Of a DNA stretch of 64,000 bases, positions 33,201 through 42,120 are shown piece by piece. The translations under genes were made by a program, and so were the position numbers. The DNA lies in the NCBI GenBank assembly GCA_035254305.1, contig DATFAS010000010.1, positions 6,628-70,627 on the forward strand, in the 5' to 3' direction. This DNA is from DATFAS01 sp035254305. GTDB taxonomy: Bacteria > Bacillota > Bacilli > Aneurinibacillales > RAOX-1. The notes below the pieces were generated by a model. The model ran no database searches. It saw only the letters and a program-made list of their open reading frames with translations, and was not told the origin of the DNA. The stretch's first letter is position 1. The number at the start of each line of letters is the position of its first letter.

Positions 33201-34201
33201 GAACCTGGCACCTCCAAATGAAAGTGCTGATAAGCACTTGGTGTAACCATTCTTCCTCTAGGCGTTCGCTGTAAAAAACCGATCTGTAATAAGTATGGTT
33301 CATAAACATCTTCAATGGTATGTGACTCTTCCCCAATTGTGGCGGCAATCGTATCCACACCAACAGGCCCACCACGAAATTTCTGAATAATCCCTAGAAG
33401 AAGTTTATGGTCAATATGATCGAGTCCTAAACGATCCACTTGAATTCTTTGTAAAGCTTCCTGCGCTAACACTACGGTTATCTGCCCGTTGCCCTTAACC
33501 TGGGCAAAATCACGAACCCTCTTCAATAATCGATTAGCAATTCTTGGTGTCCCTCTAGAACGTAAAGCAATCTCCTGTGCCGCATCTTCATCAATCGCCA
33601 CCTGGAGTAGTTCTGATGCCCTTCTAACAATAAAGGTTAATTCCTCTACCTGATAATATTCTAATCTACTAACAACTCCAAATCGATCTCTTAGTGGAGC
33701 TGACAATAATCCGGCTCTAGTCGTAGCTCCTATTAGGGTAAAGGGAGGAAGATCTAAACGAACAGATCGCGCACTTGGACCTTTACCAATAATAATATCT
33801 AAGGCAAAATCCTCCATCGCAGGATAAAGTACTTCTTCTACACTTCGATTTAAACGATGAATTTCATCGATAAACAGTACGTCTCCATGCTGAAGATTTG
33901 TGAGAATAGCTGCTAGGTCCCCAGGTCGTTCTATTGCTGGCCCTGACGTAGTACGAAGATTTACTCCTAATTCATTCGCAATAATATTGGACAGCGTTGT
34001 TTTTCCGAGTCCAGGTGGTCCGTATAGGAGCACATGATCCAAGGATTCTTTCCGCATCTTGGCCGCTTCAATGTAGATTTTAAGATTCTCTTTCACTTGG
34101 CTTTGGCCAATGTATTCAGCTAAATATCTAGGACGTAAACTGAATTCAATTCCCATGTCTTCGTCATTCATCTGAGCGGAAATGATTCGATCCTCCTCCA
34201 T
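33197..34201 (-). CDS. ruvB: Holliday junction branch migration ATPase RuvB
   Basis: Encodes 334 residues. RuvB is the hexameric AAA+ motor that RuvA loads on Holliday junctions. Walker A is YGPPGLGKTTLSN and Walker B is LFIDEIHRL. The arginine finger region is ATTRAGLLSAPLRDRFG. The C-terminal winged helix has GGPVGVDTIAATIGE and QIGFLQRTPRGR. The ATG at 34201 follows ATAGGAGG. It lies 18 bp after ruvA. Confidence 0.97.
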   Translation of the reverse strand: MEEDRIISAQMNDEDMGIEFSLRPRYLAEYIGQSQVKENLKIYIEAAKMRKESLDHVLLYGPPGLGKTTLSNIIANELGVNLRTTSGPAIERPGDLAAILTNLQHGDVLFIDEIHRLNRSVEEVLYPAMEDFALDIIIGKGPSARSVRLDLPPFTLIGATTRAGLLSAPLRDRFGVVSRLEYYQVEELTFIVRRASELLQVAIDEDAAQEIALRSRGTPRIANRLLKRVRDFAQVKGNGQITVVLAQEALQRIQVDRLGLDHIDHKLLLGIIQKFRGGPVGVDTIAATIGEESHTIEDVYEPYLLQIGFLQRTPRGRMVTPSAYQHFHLEVPGS

Positions 34202-34219
34202 AGCTTGCCTCCTATCCGG

Positions 34220-34840
34220 TTATTTCGATAAAAAGAGCTGTAGTGCCTTCTTAATTAATTGTTCTGTCGTAGCTTTCTCATCTTCTAGCTTAGCCATGAC
34301 TTTCATTACTTCCTGATCACTATAACCAAGAGCCTTCAATGCTTCCGCAGCTTCCCCATGAGAGGAATGATCCTCTTCCACATAGTTTCCCGCAAATAAA
34401 CTATCTTCTTGCTCCAAGGCTAAGATAGGCTTGTCTTTCGTAAAATCACGTAGTTTATCCTTTAAGTCTAGAACAAGCCTACCTGCTGTTTTCTTCCCAA
34501 TTCCAGGGAATTTCGTAAGAAAGTTTACATCCTCACGCGCAATAGCTGAAGCAATCTGTATAGGAGCAGCAGAGGCAATAATCGCTAGAGCCCCCTTCGG
34601 ACCAATCCCTGAAACATCAAGAAGCTTGCGAAACAAATTGCGTTGCTCCCTTTGCTTAAAGCCATATAAATAGATTGCATCCTCACGAACATGATGATGG
34701 GTAAATACACGGGTCTGTTCTGATACATGCCACTCATAAGGATTGGGACAGAAAAGGCGATACCCTACTCCTTGCACCGTCCCGACAATCAACGAATCTG
34801 CTTCAATATATTCAACCATACCTTCTATGTAATCAATCAT
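34220..34840 (-). CDS. ruvA: Holliday junction DNA-binding protein RuvA
   Basis: Encodes 206 residues, normal for RuvA, which binds four-way junctions as a tetramer. Domain I (OB-fold) is about 1-62. The helix-hairpin-helix domain II has LLDVSGIGPKGALAI and LTKFPGIGKKTAGRLVLDL. Domain III (about 150-206, RuvB-contacting) has AAEALKALGYSDQEV. The ATG at 34840 overlaps the ruvC stop by 4 bp, so translation is coupled. Confidence 0.97.
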   Translation of the reverse strand: MIDYIEGMVEYIEADSLIVGTVQGVGYRLFCPNPYEWHVSEQTRVFTHHHVREDAIYLYGFKQREQRNLFRKLLDVSGIGPKGALAIIASAAPIQIASAIAREDVNFLTKFPGIGKKTAGRLVLDLKDKLRDFTKDKPILALEQEDSLFAGNYVEEDHSSHGEAAEALKALGYSDQEVMKVMAKLEDEKATTEQLIKKALQLFLSK

Positions 34841-35343
34841 AATCCTTTTTTCCCACCATTTATAATATTATGGATATGTGAAGAATTTGCATGAGTAATC
34901 GCGACTCCAAGGGCATCCGCCACATCATCAGGCTTTGGAACTTCGGGTAGTGACAACAGTAATCGCACCATTTCTTGAATTTGTTTCTTCTCTGCTTGTC
35001 CATACCCCACTACAGCTTGTTTAACCTGTAACGGTGTATATTCATATACAGGAATCCCTGCTTCCTCAGCCGCAAGCATAATAACACCTCTAGCCTGACC
35101 AACTGAAAAGGCAGTGGTGACATTCCGATTAAAAAATAGCTTCTCTATTCCCATTTCATTTGGTTGATATTTCTTTATTAAAGAGGTAGTAGCATCGTAA
35201 ACCTGCTTAAGACGAAGCGGGTCTGGTGTATGGGCCTCCGTCCGAATACATCCATATTGTTTAGGAATTAACCGATTCCCCTGCTTATCAATGATGCCAA
35301 ACCCTACGATGGCAATCCCAGGGTCTATGCCGATAATTCTCAA
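34837..35343 (-). CDS. ruvC: Holliday junction resolvase RuvC
   Basis: Encodes 168 residues. RuvC cuts Holliday junctions at symmetric sites. The four catalytic acidic residues are visible: Asp7 in GIDPGIAIVGFG, Glu in MGIEKLFF, and the Asp pair in KPDDVADALGVAITH. The start is TTG at 35343 with GGGAGGT at 7 bp. B. subtilis lacks ruvC and uses RecU, so ruvC in the ruvCAB order points to a Bacillales lineage outside the core Bacillus group. Confidence 0.95.
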   Translation of the reverse strand: MRIIGIDPGIAIVGFGIIDKQGNRLIPKQYGCIRTEAHTPDPLRLKQVYDATTSLIKKYQPNEMGIEKLFFNRNVTTAFSVGQARGVIMLAAEEAGIPVYEYTPLQVKQAVVGYGQAEKKQIQEMVRLLLSLPEVPKPDDVADALGVAITHANSSHIHNIINGGKKGL

Positions 35344-35510
35344 TTCAGTTACCTCCCACTGACTTCACGCTTTCTGTACTATTCTACTACAAACGTCTAA
35401 ATACGAACAATAGCGAACAAAGTAAAACTTAGCTAATGCCCAGTCCTTGATGTCAGAGACGGAAAGTAATTTAAAACTTATCCTTTCTGATCTGCCAGAA
35501 AAAACAAAAA

Positions 35511-35537
35511 GACAGAAGCCTTATGTAAGCTACTGTC
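35511..35537 (-). terminator. Terminator after bofC
   Basis: On the minus strand GACAG-T-AGC pairs with GCT-T-CTGTC around a short loop, then TTTTTGTTTTTTC. The stem begins at the bofC stop codon. Confidence 0.7.
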
Positions 35538-36129
35538 ATTCCTTAGGTCCAGTAGGGTGTATATTCCCGTTGGACCATTCCGCATATTCTTCATATGTTG
35601 AAAGAATACTGTTATATTCAGCTAAATCCTTAATTCGGATCCCCTTGTTTAAAAATCCTAGCTCATTAGGTAAACTAGATTCAAACTTTTTTGTATCGAT
35701 CTGAAAAAAGGTTTGGATTACTTTATTTTCTTCAGGTGGTCCCTCAAACAATGTTAAAATATTCTGTCCTGAAAGACCAAAATATCCCTTTTCCTTACAT
35801 ATAGGGGCAAGATCTTGAATTTTAGTCCTGAAAATATATTTATTTTCCTGATGTGAGACTAACTGCCAATCATGATATTCTTGAAGAAGCTGGTCAGAAG
35901 AGGCTACATTTTTCTTTAACGTTTGTTCTTCATCCGCACCACAAATATATGATTTTTGTAAGATTAATTCTACATTCTGCCCCACTGATAAAGAGCCTTG
36001 ATTCGAATTGACATAGGTGACGGGTTTGCCTAAGTTTTTATACCAAGTAAAAGTACTCACAGCTAGCAAAAATACAGTAACAAATCCTAGTGCTATCCAG
36101 CGAGATTTCTTACCTTTAAGCAGATGCAT
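35536..36129 (-). CDS. bofC: BofC, forespore checkpoint protein
   Basis: Encodes 197 residues from the ATG at 36127-36129; AAGGGG stands 5 bp upstream, and an in-frame ATG 39 bp further up is rejected. An N-terminal membrane/signal segment (about 13-33, WIALGFVTVFLLAVS) precedes a secreted domain with VELILQKSYICGADEE and an SPDQ-type C-terminal half (EKGYFGLSGQNILTLFEG). In B. subtilis, BofC is made in the forespore, enters the intermembrane space and restrains the SpoIVB protease, delaying SigK activation. It belongs with spoIVFA and spoIVFB at about 48 kb in the same checkpoint. Confidence 0.88.
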   Translation of the reverse strand: MHLLKGKKSRWIALGFVTVFLLAVSTFTWYKNLGKPVTYVNSNQGSLSVGQNVELILQKSYICGADEEQTLKKNVASSDQLLQEYHDWQLVSHQENKYIFRTKIQDLAPICKEKGYFGLSGQNILTLFEGPPEENKVIQTFFQIDTKKFESSLPNELGFLNKGIRIKDLAEYNSILSTYEEYAEWSNGNIHPTGPKE

Positions 36130-36209
36130 ATAGACCCCTTCTATCTTTTTATTCCAAGTTCTACCCAAAAATAGAGGAGGATATACACATTTTATAGATT
36201 TTTTAGTTT

Positions 36210-37229
36210 TTATGATACCACACTAGAAGATTCCCTATGCGATCCTTCATGAAAGAAATGCCTGCTACCTTGGAAAAAGGTACTTCTCTCCCGCCAGCAC
36301 TTCATGATCATCGTTAAATAGGCATCTATTTTTTTAGAAACAGTGCCATTACCTTCATACAACCCAATAACCTCTCTCATAAAATTATCAGGATAACGAA
36401 GTAATAAATAGACCAAGGCTGTTTGTGCATCGGATAATGGAACAACATTTTGATAGATACTTAACATCTGAGCAAATACATCTAGACTCCATGCTTGTTG
36501 ATCTAGTACACGATTAACCATTTGAATTAAATCAACTAATTGAATATCATAAACAGATGTATCATAATCAATCAAATAGGTTTTTGATCCAATTAAGAAA
36601 TTATGGCTTGCTAAATCCCTATGTGCAATATGGCGACCTGCAACTGCATAGGAATATTCCTCCAAAAGTGGAGAACGCTTAGCAAGATCCAGAGTAAACT
36701 TTGCCTCTTGCAATATAAATGGGGAGAACCGTAAAATTTTTTGATCAAGGGAATGAAGTGATTTTGATTTTCTCATTTTCTGGATAATTTGATTAAAGCG
36801 AAATAACCGATCCTCCCATTTATCAATTAATGGTGCTGTTGAAGTGTGAAGGACGGGCCCCCCCTTAATTCCACGAGCATGGTTATGAAAGTTAGCTAGG
36901 CATTCGATCGTTCTTGTAATATCAGGAAAATGGCTATACTGTGCATCTCTACCATGTATAGGCTTCATAGCCACATAGTGTTTTTCATTATATGAAAAAT
37001 AGGGCATATCATCCTTTGTCTGATAGTATTCCAATGTATTCTTAAACCCATTATCAATTAACTGCCTTGAAAGAGAAATCACCCATTCTGCCTTGACTCG
37101 AGAATCGTAGCATTTAATAAAAACGGGCCCTCTACTTGTATCTAACAAAAATGCCTTCCGTTTTTTTTTCACAGACTTAATGTAGAAATTCCATTTGTGC
37201 TGAATAAGTTCATAGAACTCTGTCTGCAT
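36210..37229 (-). CDS. CotS-family spore coat kinase-like protein (YsxE-like)
   Basis: Encodes 339 residues with an aminoglycoside-phosphotransferase-like fold. The Brenner-type motif HRDLASHNFLI and the metal-binding LIDYDTSVYDIQLVDL are present. CotS, YutH and YsxE are coat proteins of this fold. B. subtilis YsxE is also about 339 residues and lies beside the LysM coat gene spoVID. The ATG at 37229 is 85 bp downstream of the SafA-like gene. A run of seven G in the coding strand (36857-36863, codons for KGGP) is prone to slippage. Whether it phosphorylates anything is unknown. Confidence 0.82.
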   Translation of the reverse strand: MQTEFYELIQHKWNFYIKSVKKKRKAFLLDTSRGPVFIKCYDSRVKAEWVISLSRQLIDNGFKNTLEYYQTKDDMPYFSYNEKHYVAMKPIHGRDAQYSHFPDITRTIECLANFHNHARGIKGGPVLHTSTAPLIDKWEDRLFRFNQIIQKMRKSKSLHSLDQKILRFSPFILQEAKFTLDLAKRSPLLEEYSYAVAGRHIAHRDLASHNFLIGSKTYLIDYDTSVYDIQLVDLIQMVNRVLDQQAWSLDVFAQMLSIYQNVVPLSDAQTALVYLLLRYPDNFMREVIGLYEGNGTVSKKIDAYLTMIMKCWRERSTFFQGSRHFFHEGSHRESSSVVS

Positions 37230-37272
37230 CCTTAATTCTCCTTTTTCTTGCTGTTGAGCTAATCTATGAATG

Positions 37273-37300
37273 AAAGGGCCGCTAAATTAGCAACCCCTTT
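37273..37300 (-). terminator. Weak terminator after the SafA-like gene
   Basis: On the minus strand AAGGGG-TT-GCTAA pairs with TTAGC-GG-CCCTTT, with a one-base loop and an internal mismatch, followed by a weak T stretch. Confidence 0.4.
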
Positions 37301-37313
37301 TAATAAAACCACC

Positions 37314-38678
37314 TTATCTTCTCTTCTTATGATGGACCTTTGAACTTGAAGAAGAGGAACAGCTCTCGTCTTCATACTCTAATTCTTGTTGCATAGGATA
37401 CATGGAAGGATGCATATAAGGGTGCATGGACGGATACATTTGTGGGTTTTCCATGGAGTATGGGCTCACCACACCTGGAAAGGATGGGGGCATATAGTTC
37501 TGGTGACAATCCTCCCCTAGAGCTGACTGGCTATAATACAACTGTTCATGATAAGGGGTAGGGTAATGAGGGTGTGTAAAGAAATGGGCTCCTTCTTCAT
37601 CATGCATCTCATGCTCAGGATACAATGGCATTCCATGCATAGATGCAAAAGGATATTGCCCCATCATGGTCCCACCTAATTGCCCTGGACCTATTCCAAA
37701 TGCCTCCATTCCCGGACTTATTGCTTGTGGGGCAAATGGATATTGTGTAGCTTCTGGTGTACATGTTTTACATGTTGGTCTCGGATGAGTAAATTCTGCC
37801 CCTAGTGTAGGAAATGGCATTTCAGGATAATGCATGGTAGGGCTCACCATTCCGGGCTGTTTCCCCACTGGCATGCCAGTTGTACCCATCGGTGGCACAC
37901 CAGACGACACCTCCTTACTAGGTATTGCAGTAGGAGCCATTCCCTGTACTCCTGCGGTTGGGGGGACAGGTGGATACATTCCCGGCATTCCCTGATTCGT
38001 TCCCGGCATCATTCCTGGTAGCATTGTTGGTGCCATTCCCTGTACTCCTGTGGTTGGGGGGACAGGTGGATACATTCCTGGCATTCCCTGGTTCATTCCC
38101 GGCATCATTCCTGGTAGCATCGTTGGCGCCATTCCCTGTGCTCCTGCGGTTGGGGGGACAGGTGGATACATTCCTGGCATTCCCTGACTGGTTCCCGGCA
38201 TCATTCCTGGAAACATCGTTGGTGCCATTCCCTGTGCTCCTGCGGTTGGGGGGATCGAGGATACCATTCCAGGGGTTCCTGTAGCCATACCTGTCGGGAT
38301 TCCAGGAGCTATCTCTGGATATAACATACCCGTTTTTGCACTAGGGGTTGGATAATGAAATTCTTCCTCTGGTACTGGAATAGGTGATGTTGAAGTTGCC
38401 GGCGATTGAACGAAAGGAGTGGCGGGTGTAGTCGGTGAAATTTGTTGTGGAGCTGTCCCTCCAATCGGTACTTCCTTCCTACTTGAGACTTGAACAATCT
38501 CTACTTCCTTAGGTTTTAATGGAATTGTGCTAGTAGGAATTTTAACTTTAGAACCGGCTATCACCTTATCTTCTTCTTTAAGATGGGAGTTAATCTCTTT
38601 TAATTTATCTAATGATATATTGTACTTCTTTGCAATTTTCGCTAATGTTTCTCCCCGTTTGACAATATGGATTTTCAC
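37314..38678 (-). CDS. safA: SafA-like LysM spore coat morphogenetic protein
   Basis: Encodes 454 residues from the GTG at 38676-38678, which has AGAGAGGTGG 7 bp upstream; in-frame codons further up lack such a site and a LysM-family counterpart. Residues 1-49 are a LysM domain very like SafA of B. subtilis (IHIVKRGETLAKIAKKY). The rest is low-complexity: a Pro/Ser/Thr linker, three perfect-length 32-residue repeats (residues 150-245) rich in Gly, Met and Pro, a Cys pair (TCKTC), then Tyr/His/Met-rich segments, ending in a Ser run and KKRR. SafA organises the inner coat. Its role here, with the CotS-like neighbour, is inferred from the LysM and composition. Confidence 0.82.
   Translation of the reverse strand: MKIHIVKRGETLAKIAKKYNISLDKLKEINSHLKEEDKVIAGSKVKIPTSTIPLKPKEVEIVQVSSRKEVPIGGTAPQQISPTTPATPFVQSPATSTSPIPVPEEEFHYPTPSAKTGMLYPEIAPGIPTGMATGTPGMVSSIPPTAGAQGMAPTMFPGMMPGTSQGMPGMYPPVPPTAGAQGMAPTMLPGMMPGMNQGMPGMYPPVPPTTGVQGMAPTMLPGMMPGTNQGMPGMYPPVPPTAGVQGMAPTAIPSKEVSSGVPPMGTTGMPVGKQPGMVSPTMHYPEMPFPTLGAEFTHPRPTCKTCTPEATQYPFAPQAISPGMEAFGIGPGQLGGTMMGQYPFASMHGMPLYPEHEMHDEEGAHFFTHPHYPTPYHEQLYYSQSALGEDCHQNYMPPSFPGVVSPYSMENPQMYPSMHPYMHPSMYPMQQELEYEDESCSSSSSSKVHHKKRR
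37944..38231. repeat. Three tandem 96-bp coding repeats in the SafA-like gene
   Basis: Three consecutive 96-bp units, each encoding 32 residues that start GMAPTM and end PPVPPTAGAQ, with a few substitutions between units. Partial units flank them on both sides (about 37929-38255). The unit length is a multiple of three, so copy-number change would keep the frame. Confidence 0.9.
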
Positions 38679-38832
38679 TGCGAAGCCACCTCTCTTTAAG
38701 GAAAATTTCCATACATCATATGCTGGCTTAGGCATTTTGCTCAGAAAAAATAAAAAAAGATGTAAATAGGCTTTCTCCACCATTCCAGCAACCAAAGTGG
38801 GAGCATCCTTGAATCCACTCTCCATTCATATA

Positions 38833-38879
38833 AAAAGCATGCCTTATTCTTACTTAAAGTAAGAATAAGGCATGCTTTT
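38833..38879 (-). terminator. Strong terminator after pheA
   Basis: A perfect 21-bp inverted repeat (AAAAGCATGCCTTATTCTTAC and its complement begin and end the two arms) with a five-base loop, followed on the minus strand by TTTTTATA. It closes the thrR/pheB-hom-thrB-pheA cluster. Confidence 0.88.
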
Positions 38880-38882
38880 GGT

Positions 38883-39752
38883 TTAATTCTTTCCTAAAGG
38901 AATATCCATTTCCTTCACATAGAATGGATAGGAGCCCATCTGTCGAACTTGGCAACCGATCGCTTCAATTTCGGCGAAGGCTCCAGGAAAGAGGATAGGG
39001 TCCATTTGCTGCTCGATATCAATAATAAAATGGTAACTTCCTAAGCCTTTTTTCGTTGGTCTAGACTCGATTCTAGAAAGATTGATTTTCCTCCAGGCAA
39101 AGGCTGCGAGCACTTGATATAATGCCCCTGGAAAATCTTCAGGTAATGTAACTAGAATGGTTGTTCTCTCCTGTTCAGTAGGTCGAAGCTTAATCTCTTG
39201 CTTACTTACTAAGGCAAACCGGGTATAGTTATTTTCCTGGTCTTGTATATCTTCCTTGAGATATTGGACAGGATAGATAGATTTAGCCAGTCTATTGCCA
39301 ATGGCAGCCCATGATTCTTGAGAATTCATACTCACAATTTTAATCGCTTCCGCCGTGCTACTTGTATATTCAATCTCTGCCTGTGGCATAAATTCATGAA
39401 GAAATAGCCGACACTGAGCAATCGCCTGCGGGTGTGAAAGAACCTTTTTCACCTGATTTAATTCAATCGGTTTTGCAGCAACTAAATGCTGTGTAATTGG
39501 ATAAGCAAGTTCTCCTCGGATAGGCAAGTCAACCTGATGAATCAACCAATCCATGGTTAGATTCACCGTTCCTTCAATGGAATTTTCAATTGGGACAACT
39601 GCGTAATCAACAACCGCTTGATCCACTGCATCAAGCACATCGGGAATGGTAGGTTTAGGTATATATATTACCTCATGGCCTTCAAAGAAATAGCGGGAAG
39701 CTTCTTCAGTAAATGTTCCACTTGGGCCTAAGAAGGCTACTCTTCTCTCCAT
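38883..39752 (-). CDS. pheA: Prephenate dehydratase
   Basis: Encodes 289 residues from the ATG at 39752 with GAGGAG at 10 bp; a TTG 9 bp upstream overlaps that site. PheA converts prephenate to phenylpyruvate. The catalytic domain has VAFLGPSGTFTEEA at the N-terminus, VPIENSIEGTVN and the Thr-Arg-Phe element NNYTRFALVS. The C-terminal ACT domain (about 195-275, DFPGALYQVLAAFAWRKINL, then ESRPTKKGLGSYHF) gives Phe feedback inhibition. There is no chorismate mutase fusion. It ends the cluster at a very strong terminator. Confidence 0.95.
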   Translation of the reverse strand: MERRVAFLGPSGTFTEEASRYFFEGHEVIYIPKPTIPDVLDAVDQAVVDYAVVPIENSIEGTVNLTMDWLIHQVDLPIRGELAYPITQHLVAAKPIELNQVKKVLSHPQAIAQCRLFLHEFMPQAEIEYTSSTAEAIKIVSMNSQESWAAIGNRLAKSIYPVQYLKEDIQDQENNYTRFALVSKQEIKLRPTEQERTTILVTLPEDFPGALYQVLAAFAWRKINLSRIESRPTKKGLGSYHFIIDIEQQMDPILFPGAFAEIEAIGCQVRQMGSYPFYVKEMDIPLGKN

Positions 39753-39794
39753 CTTTAGCAAGCTCCTCTATCTTTTTACTATACAATATCCGGT

Positions 39795-40715
39795 TTAAAA
39801 AGGAGTGTCAATATCTTCTGAAATTTGGACTCCTCGTGTATCTGGAACAAGATGAATAGTTGTTGATCCGATTCCTTGCTCAAGAAGTGTTTCGCGGAAA
39901 AATTGTTCTAATCGGTCTGCCTTATCTGTCAAAAGAGAAATAATCGTTGGGCCTGCACCGCTTAATGCAGTCCCTAAAGCGCCATACTCATGAGCCTCCT
40001 CAAGAAGCTTACTCATTCCTGGAACAAGTGCTGTACGATAGGGTTGATGAATTCGATCCCGCATAGCAAAACGAAGGACGTCATATCGCCCACTTGCTAA
40101 GGCACCTACAAGTAAACTTGCATGCCCAAGAGAATAAACTGTGTCCGTACGGGTATAATTGCTAGGCAGAACACTTCTAGCTTTCTCAGTAGAGAGTTGG
40201 AAGTCTGGGATCACGGCAATGGCTTGAAGATCTGGTAAAGGGTCGATTTTAATATGTCTTGCCTGCCCCTCATCCATTACCGCTACAACAATACCACCAT
40301 ATAACGAGGCACCTACATTATCTGGGTGTCCCTCAAGATTAGCTGCCATCGTAAAAATTTCATCTTGTGTAAATGGTTCTTCGGCTAAATAATTTGCTGC
40401 TACCAATCCCCCAACGATTGCTGCTGCACTACTCCCCAAACCACGAGTAAGTGGAACTTCGCTTTTCATTTCAATACAAATAGGAGGAAGCTTCTTATTT
40501 GCTTTTTCAAAAAGATATTCTGCCATCCGATAAACTAAATTCGTCTGGTCTATAGGAAGTTCTTGTAATTCTTCCCCGTGAAGAATTACACGCGGAGAAT
40601 CTGCTGGCATCATTCGTATAGTTGTATATAACTGAAAGGCCATACCAATCGTATCGAACCCTGGTCCTAAATTTGCTGTGCTAGCTGGTACTTTTACTTG
40701 AACAAATGGTCTCAT
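39795..40715 (-). CDS. thrB: Homoserine kinase
   Basis: Encodes 306 residues of the GHMP kinase family; it phosphorylates homoserine for threonine synthesis. The N-terminal VPASTANLGPGFDTIG, the ATP-binding PLTRGLGSSAAAIVGG and the C-terminal GTALSGAGPTIISL are all typical. The ATG at 40715 has no clear ribosome site (GTGATGATAT precedes it), so translation may be inefficient or depend on upstream translation. It follows hom with 75 bp between; thrC, usually placed here in Bacillus, is absent. Confidence 0.95.
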   Translation of the reverse strand: MRPFVQVKVPASTANLGPGFDTIGMAFQLYTTIRMMPADSPRVILHGEELQELPIDQTNLVYRMAEYLFEKANKKLPPICIEMKSEVPLTRGLGSSAAAIVGGLVAANYLAEEPFTQDEIFTMAANLEGHPDNVGASLYGGIVVAVMDEGQARHIKIDPLPDLQAIAVIPDFQLSTEKARSVLPSNYTRTDTVYSLGHASLLVGALASGRYDVLRFAMRDRIHQPYRTALVPGMSKLLEEAHEYGALGTALSGAGPTIISLLTDKADRLEQFFRETLLEQGIGSTTIHLVPDTRGVQISEDIDTPF

Positions 40716-40790
40716 ATATCATCACACTCATCACGGAATCTATTGTATTAATCATAACTGCGCATTCATTACAATTATTTTAAAGAAGAA

Positions 40791-42098
40791 TTATTTCTCT
40801 TCTCCACCCTCAACACGATAAAAGCTCTTCGTTTCCTTCACTGATTCTAATGCTTGGAACTGAGATAAAACTTTATTCATATTTTCCTTCGTTGCAGTAT
40901 GTGTAATCATAATTAGTTGAGCTGCTTTTGGCTCTTCACTATATGGCTGTTGGAAAATTTGCTCGATACTCACATCATGCTTGGCAAGTATGGTTGTTAC
41001 CTCAGCTAGTACCCCACGCTTATCGGAAACAATCAATCTTAAGAAAAATTTGGATTCAATTTGATCTGGAGTTTTCAATTGTTTCTCTTTATAAGGGGCA
41101 ACCACTCCTCTGCCATTAACGCCAAGCTTCATATTTTTTACGATCGTGACTAAATCAGAGGTAACCGAAGTAGCTGTGGGCAATTCTCCAGCACCAGGTC
41201 CATAAAACATCGTCTCTCCAACTGCTTCTCCATATACATAAACCGCATTGAATACCCCATTAACAGAAGCAAGAGGATGTGATCTATGAATAAGTGTCGG
41301 CTGTACACTTACTTCTATATAATCATCATTGCGCTGTGCAATCCCTAGCAACTTGATTTCATAGCCTAATTTTTTGCTGTAAGCAATATCGTCAGCAGTC
41401 ACTTTGGTAATTCCTTGCATATCCACATCTCCAAATGTGTAATCAACATGAAAACCAAGTGTACTTAATATTGCCATTTTTCTAGCTGCATCATACCCTT
41501 CTACATCCGCAGTTGGATTGGTCTCAGCGTAGCCTAATTCTTGAGCCTCTTTAAGTGCAGCTTCATATCCAGCACCCTCCTGACTCATTTTGGTTAGAAT
41601 ATAATTGGTTGTTCCATTCACAATCCCCATCATTTTATGGATACGATCTGAGGAAAAGCCTTCAACAAGAGCTCTTAAAATAGGGATTCCTCCAGCCACA
41701 CTTGCTTCATAAAAAACATCGCAGCCCTTAGACTGTGCCTTTGCAAGAATTTCTGCACCATGCATAGCCATTAAATCCTTATTCGCTGTCACTACATGTT
41801 TTCCCTGTTCCAACGCCTCAAGAATGTACTCTTTGGCTGGGTGGATTCCACCAATGACCTCAATGACAATATCGATTTCTGGATTTTGAAGAAGGTCGTG
41901 AGGTTCTGTGGTCATCCATTCCTTTTGAATGTTTACGCTTCTTGCTTTATTTGGGTTTTGAACGAGGATTTTCCCCACTTGAATTTCAATCCCAGTCTGC
42001 CTATATAAATCGCTACGATGAGCTTCTAGGATTCTGACTACTCCTGTTCCAACAGTACCTAAACCCATTAAACCAACTTTCACCACATTTTTATTCAT
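40791..42098 (-). CDS. hom: Homoserine dehydrogenase
   Basis: Encodes 435 residues from the ATG at 42096-42098, which has GGAGGAGGT 9 bp before it, inside the end region of the preceding gene. The NAD(P)-binding motif is GLMGLGTVGTGVVRIL. The catalytic core has VTANKDLMAMHG, ASVAGGIPILRALV and GYAETNPTADVEGYDAARK. A C-terminal ACT domain (about 350-425, LRLIVSDKRGVLAEVTTIL) allows feedback control by threonine. It reduces aspartate semialdehyde to homoserine. Confidence 0.96.
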   Translation of the reverse strand: MNKNVVKVGLMGLGTVGTGVVRILEAHRSDLYRQTGIEIQVGKILVQNPNKARSVNIQKEWMTTEPHDLLQNPEIDIVIEVIGGIHPAKEYILEALEQGKHVVTANKDLMAMHGAEILAKAQSKGCDVFYEASVAGGIPILRALVEGFSSDRIHKMMGIVNGTTNYILTKMSQEGAGYEAALKEAQELGYAETNPTADVEGYDAARKMAILSTLGFHVDYTFGDVDMQGITKVTADDIAYSKKLGYEIKLLGIAQRNDDYIEVSVQPTLIHRSHPLASVNGVFNAVYVYGEAVGETMFYGPGAGELPTATSVTSDLVTIVKNMKLGVNGRGVVAPYKEKQLKTPDQIESKFFLRLIVSDKRGVLAEVTTILAKHDVSIEQIFQQPYSEEPKAAQLIMITHTATKENMNKVLSQFQALESVKETKSFYRVEGGEEK

Positions 42099-42120
42099 AC
42101 TTATATTACCTCCTCCTTCA

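Noticed and set aside
37944..38231. Possible CRISPR-like repeats
   Set aside because: The units are directly adjacent, multiple-of-three and coding, with no spacers.
37958..38284. Plus-strand 108-codon frame with repeated residues
   Set aside because: It is the antisense of the 96-bp SafA-like repeats; the repetition comes from the coding strand.
38679..38825. N-terminal 49-codon extension of the SafA-like gene
   Set aside because: The LysM begins right at the GTG with a strong ribosome site; the extension does not resemble SafA.
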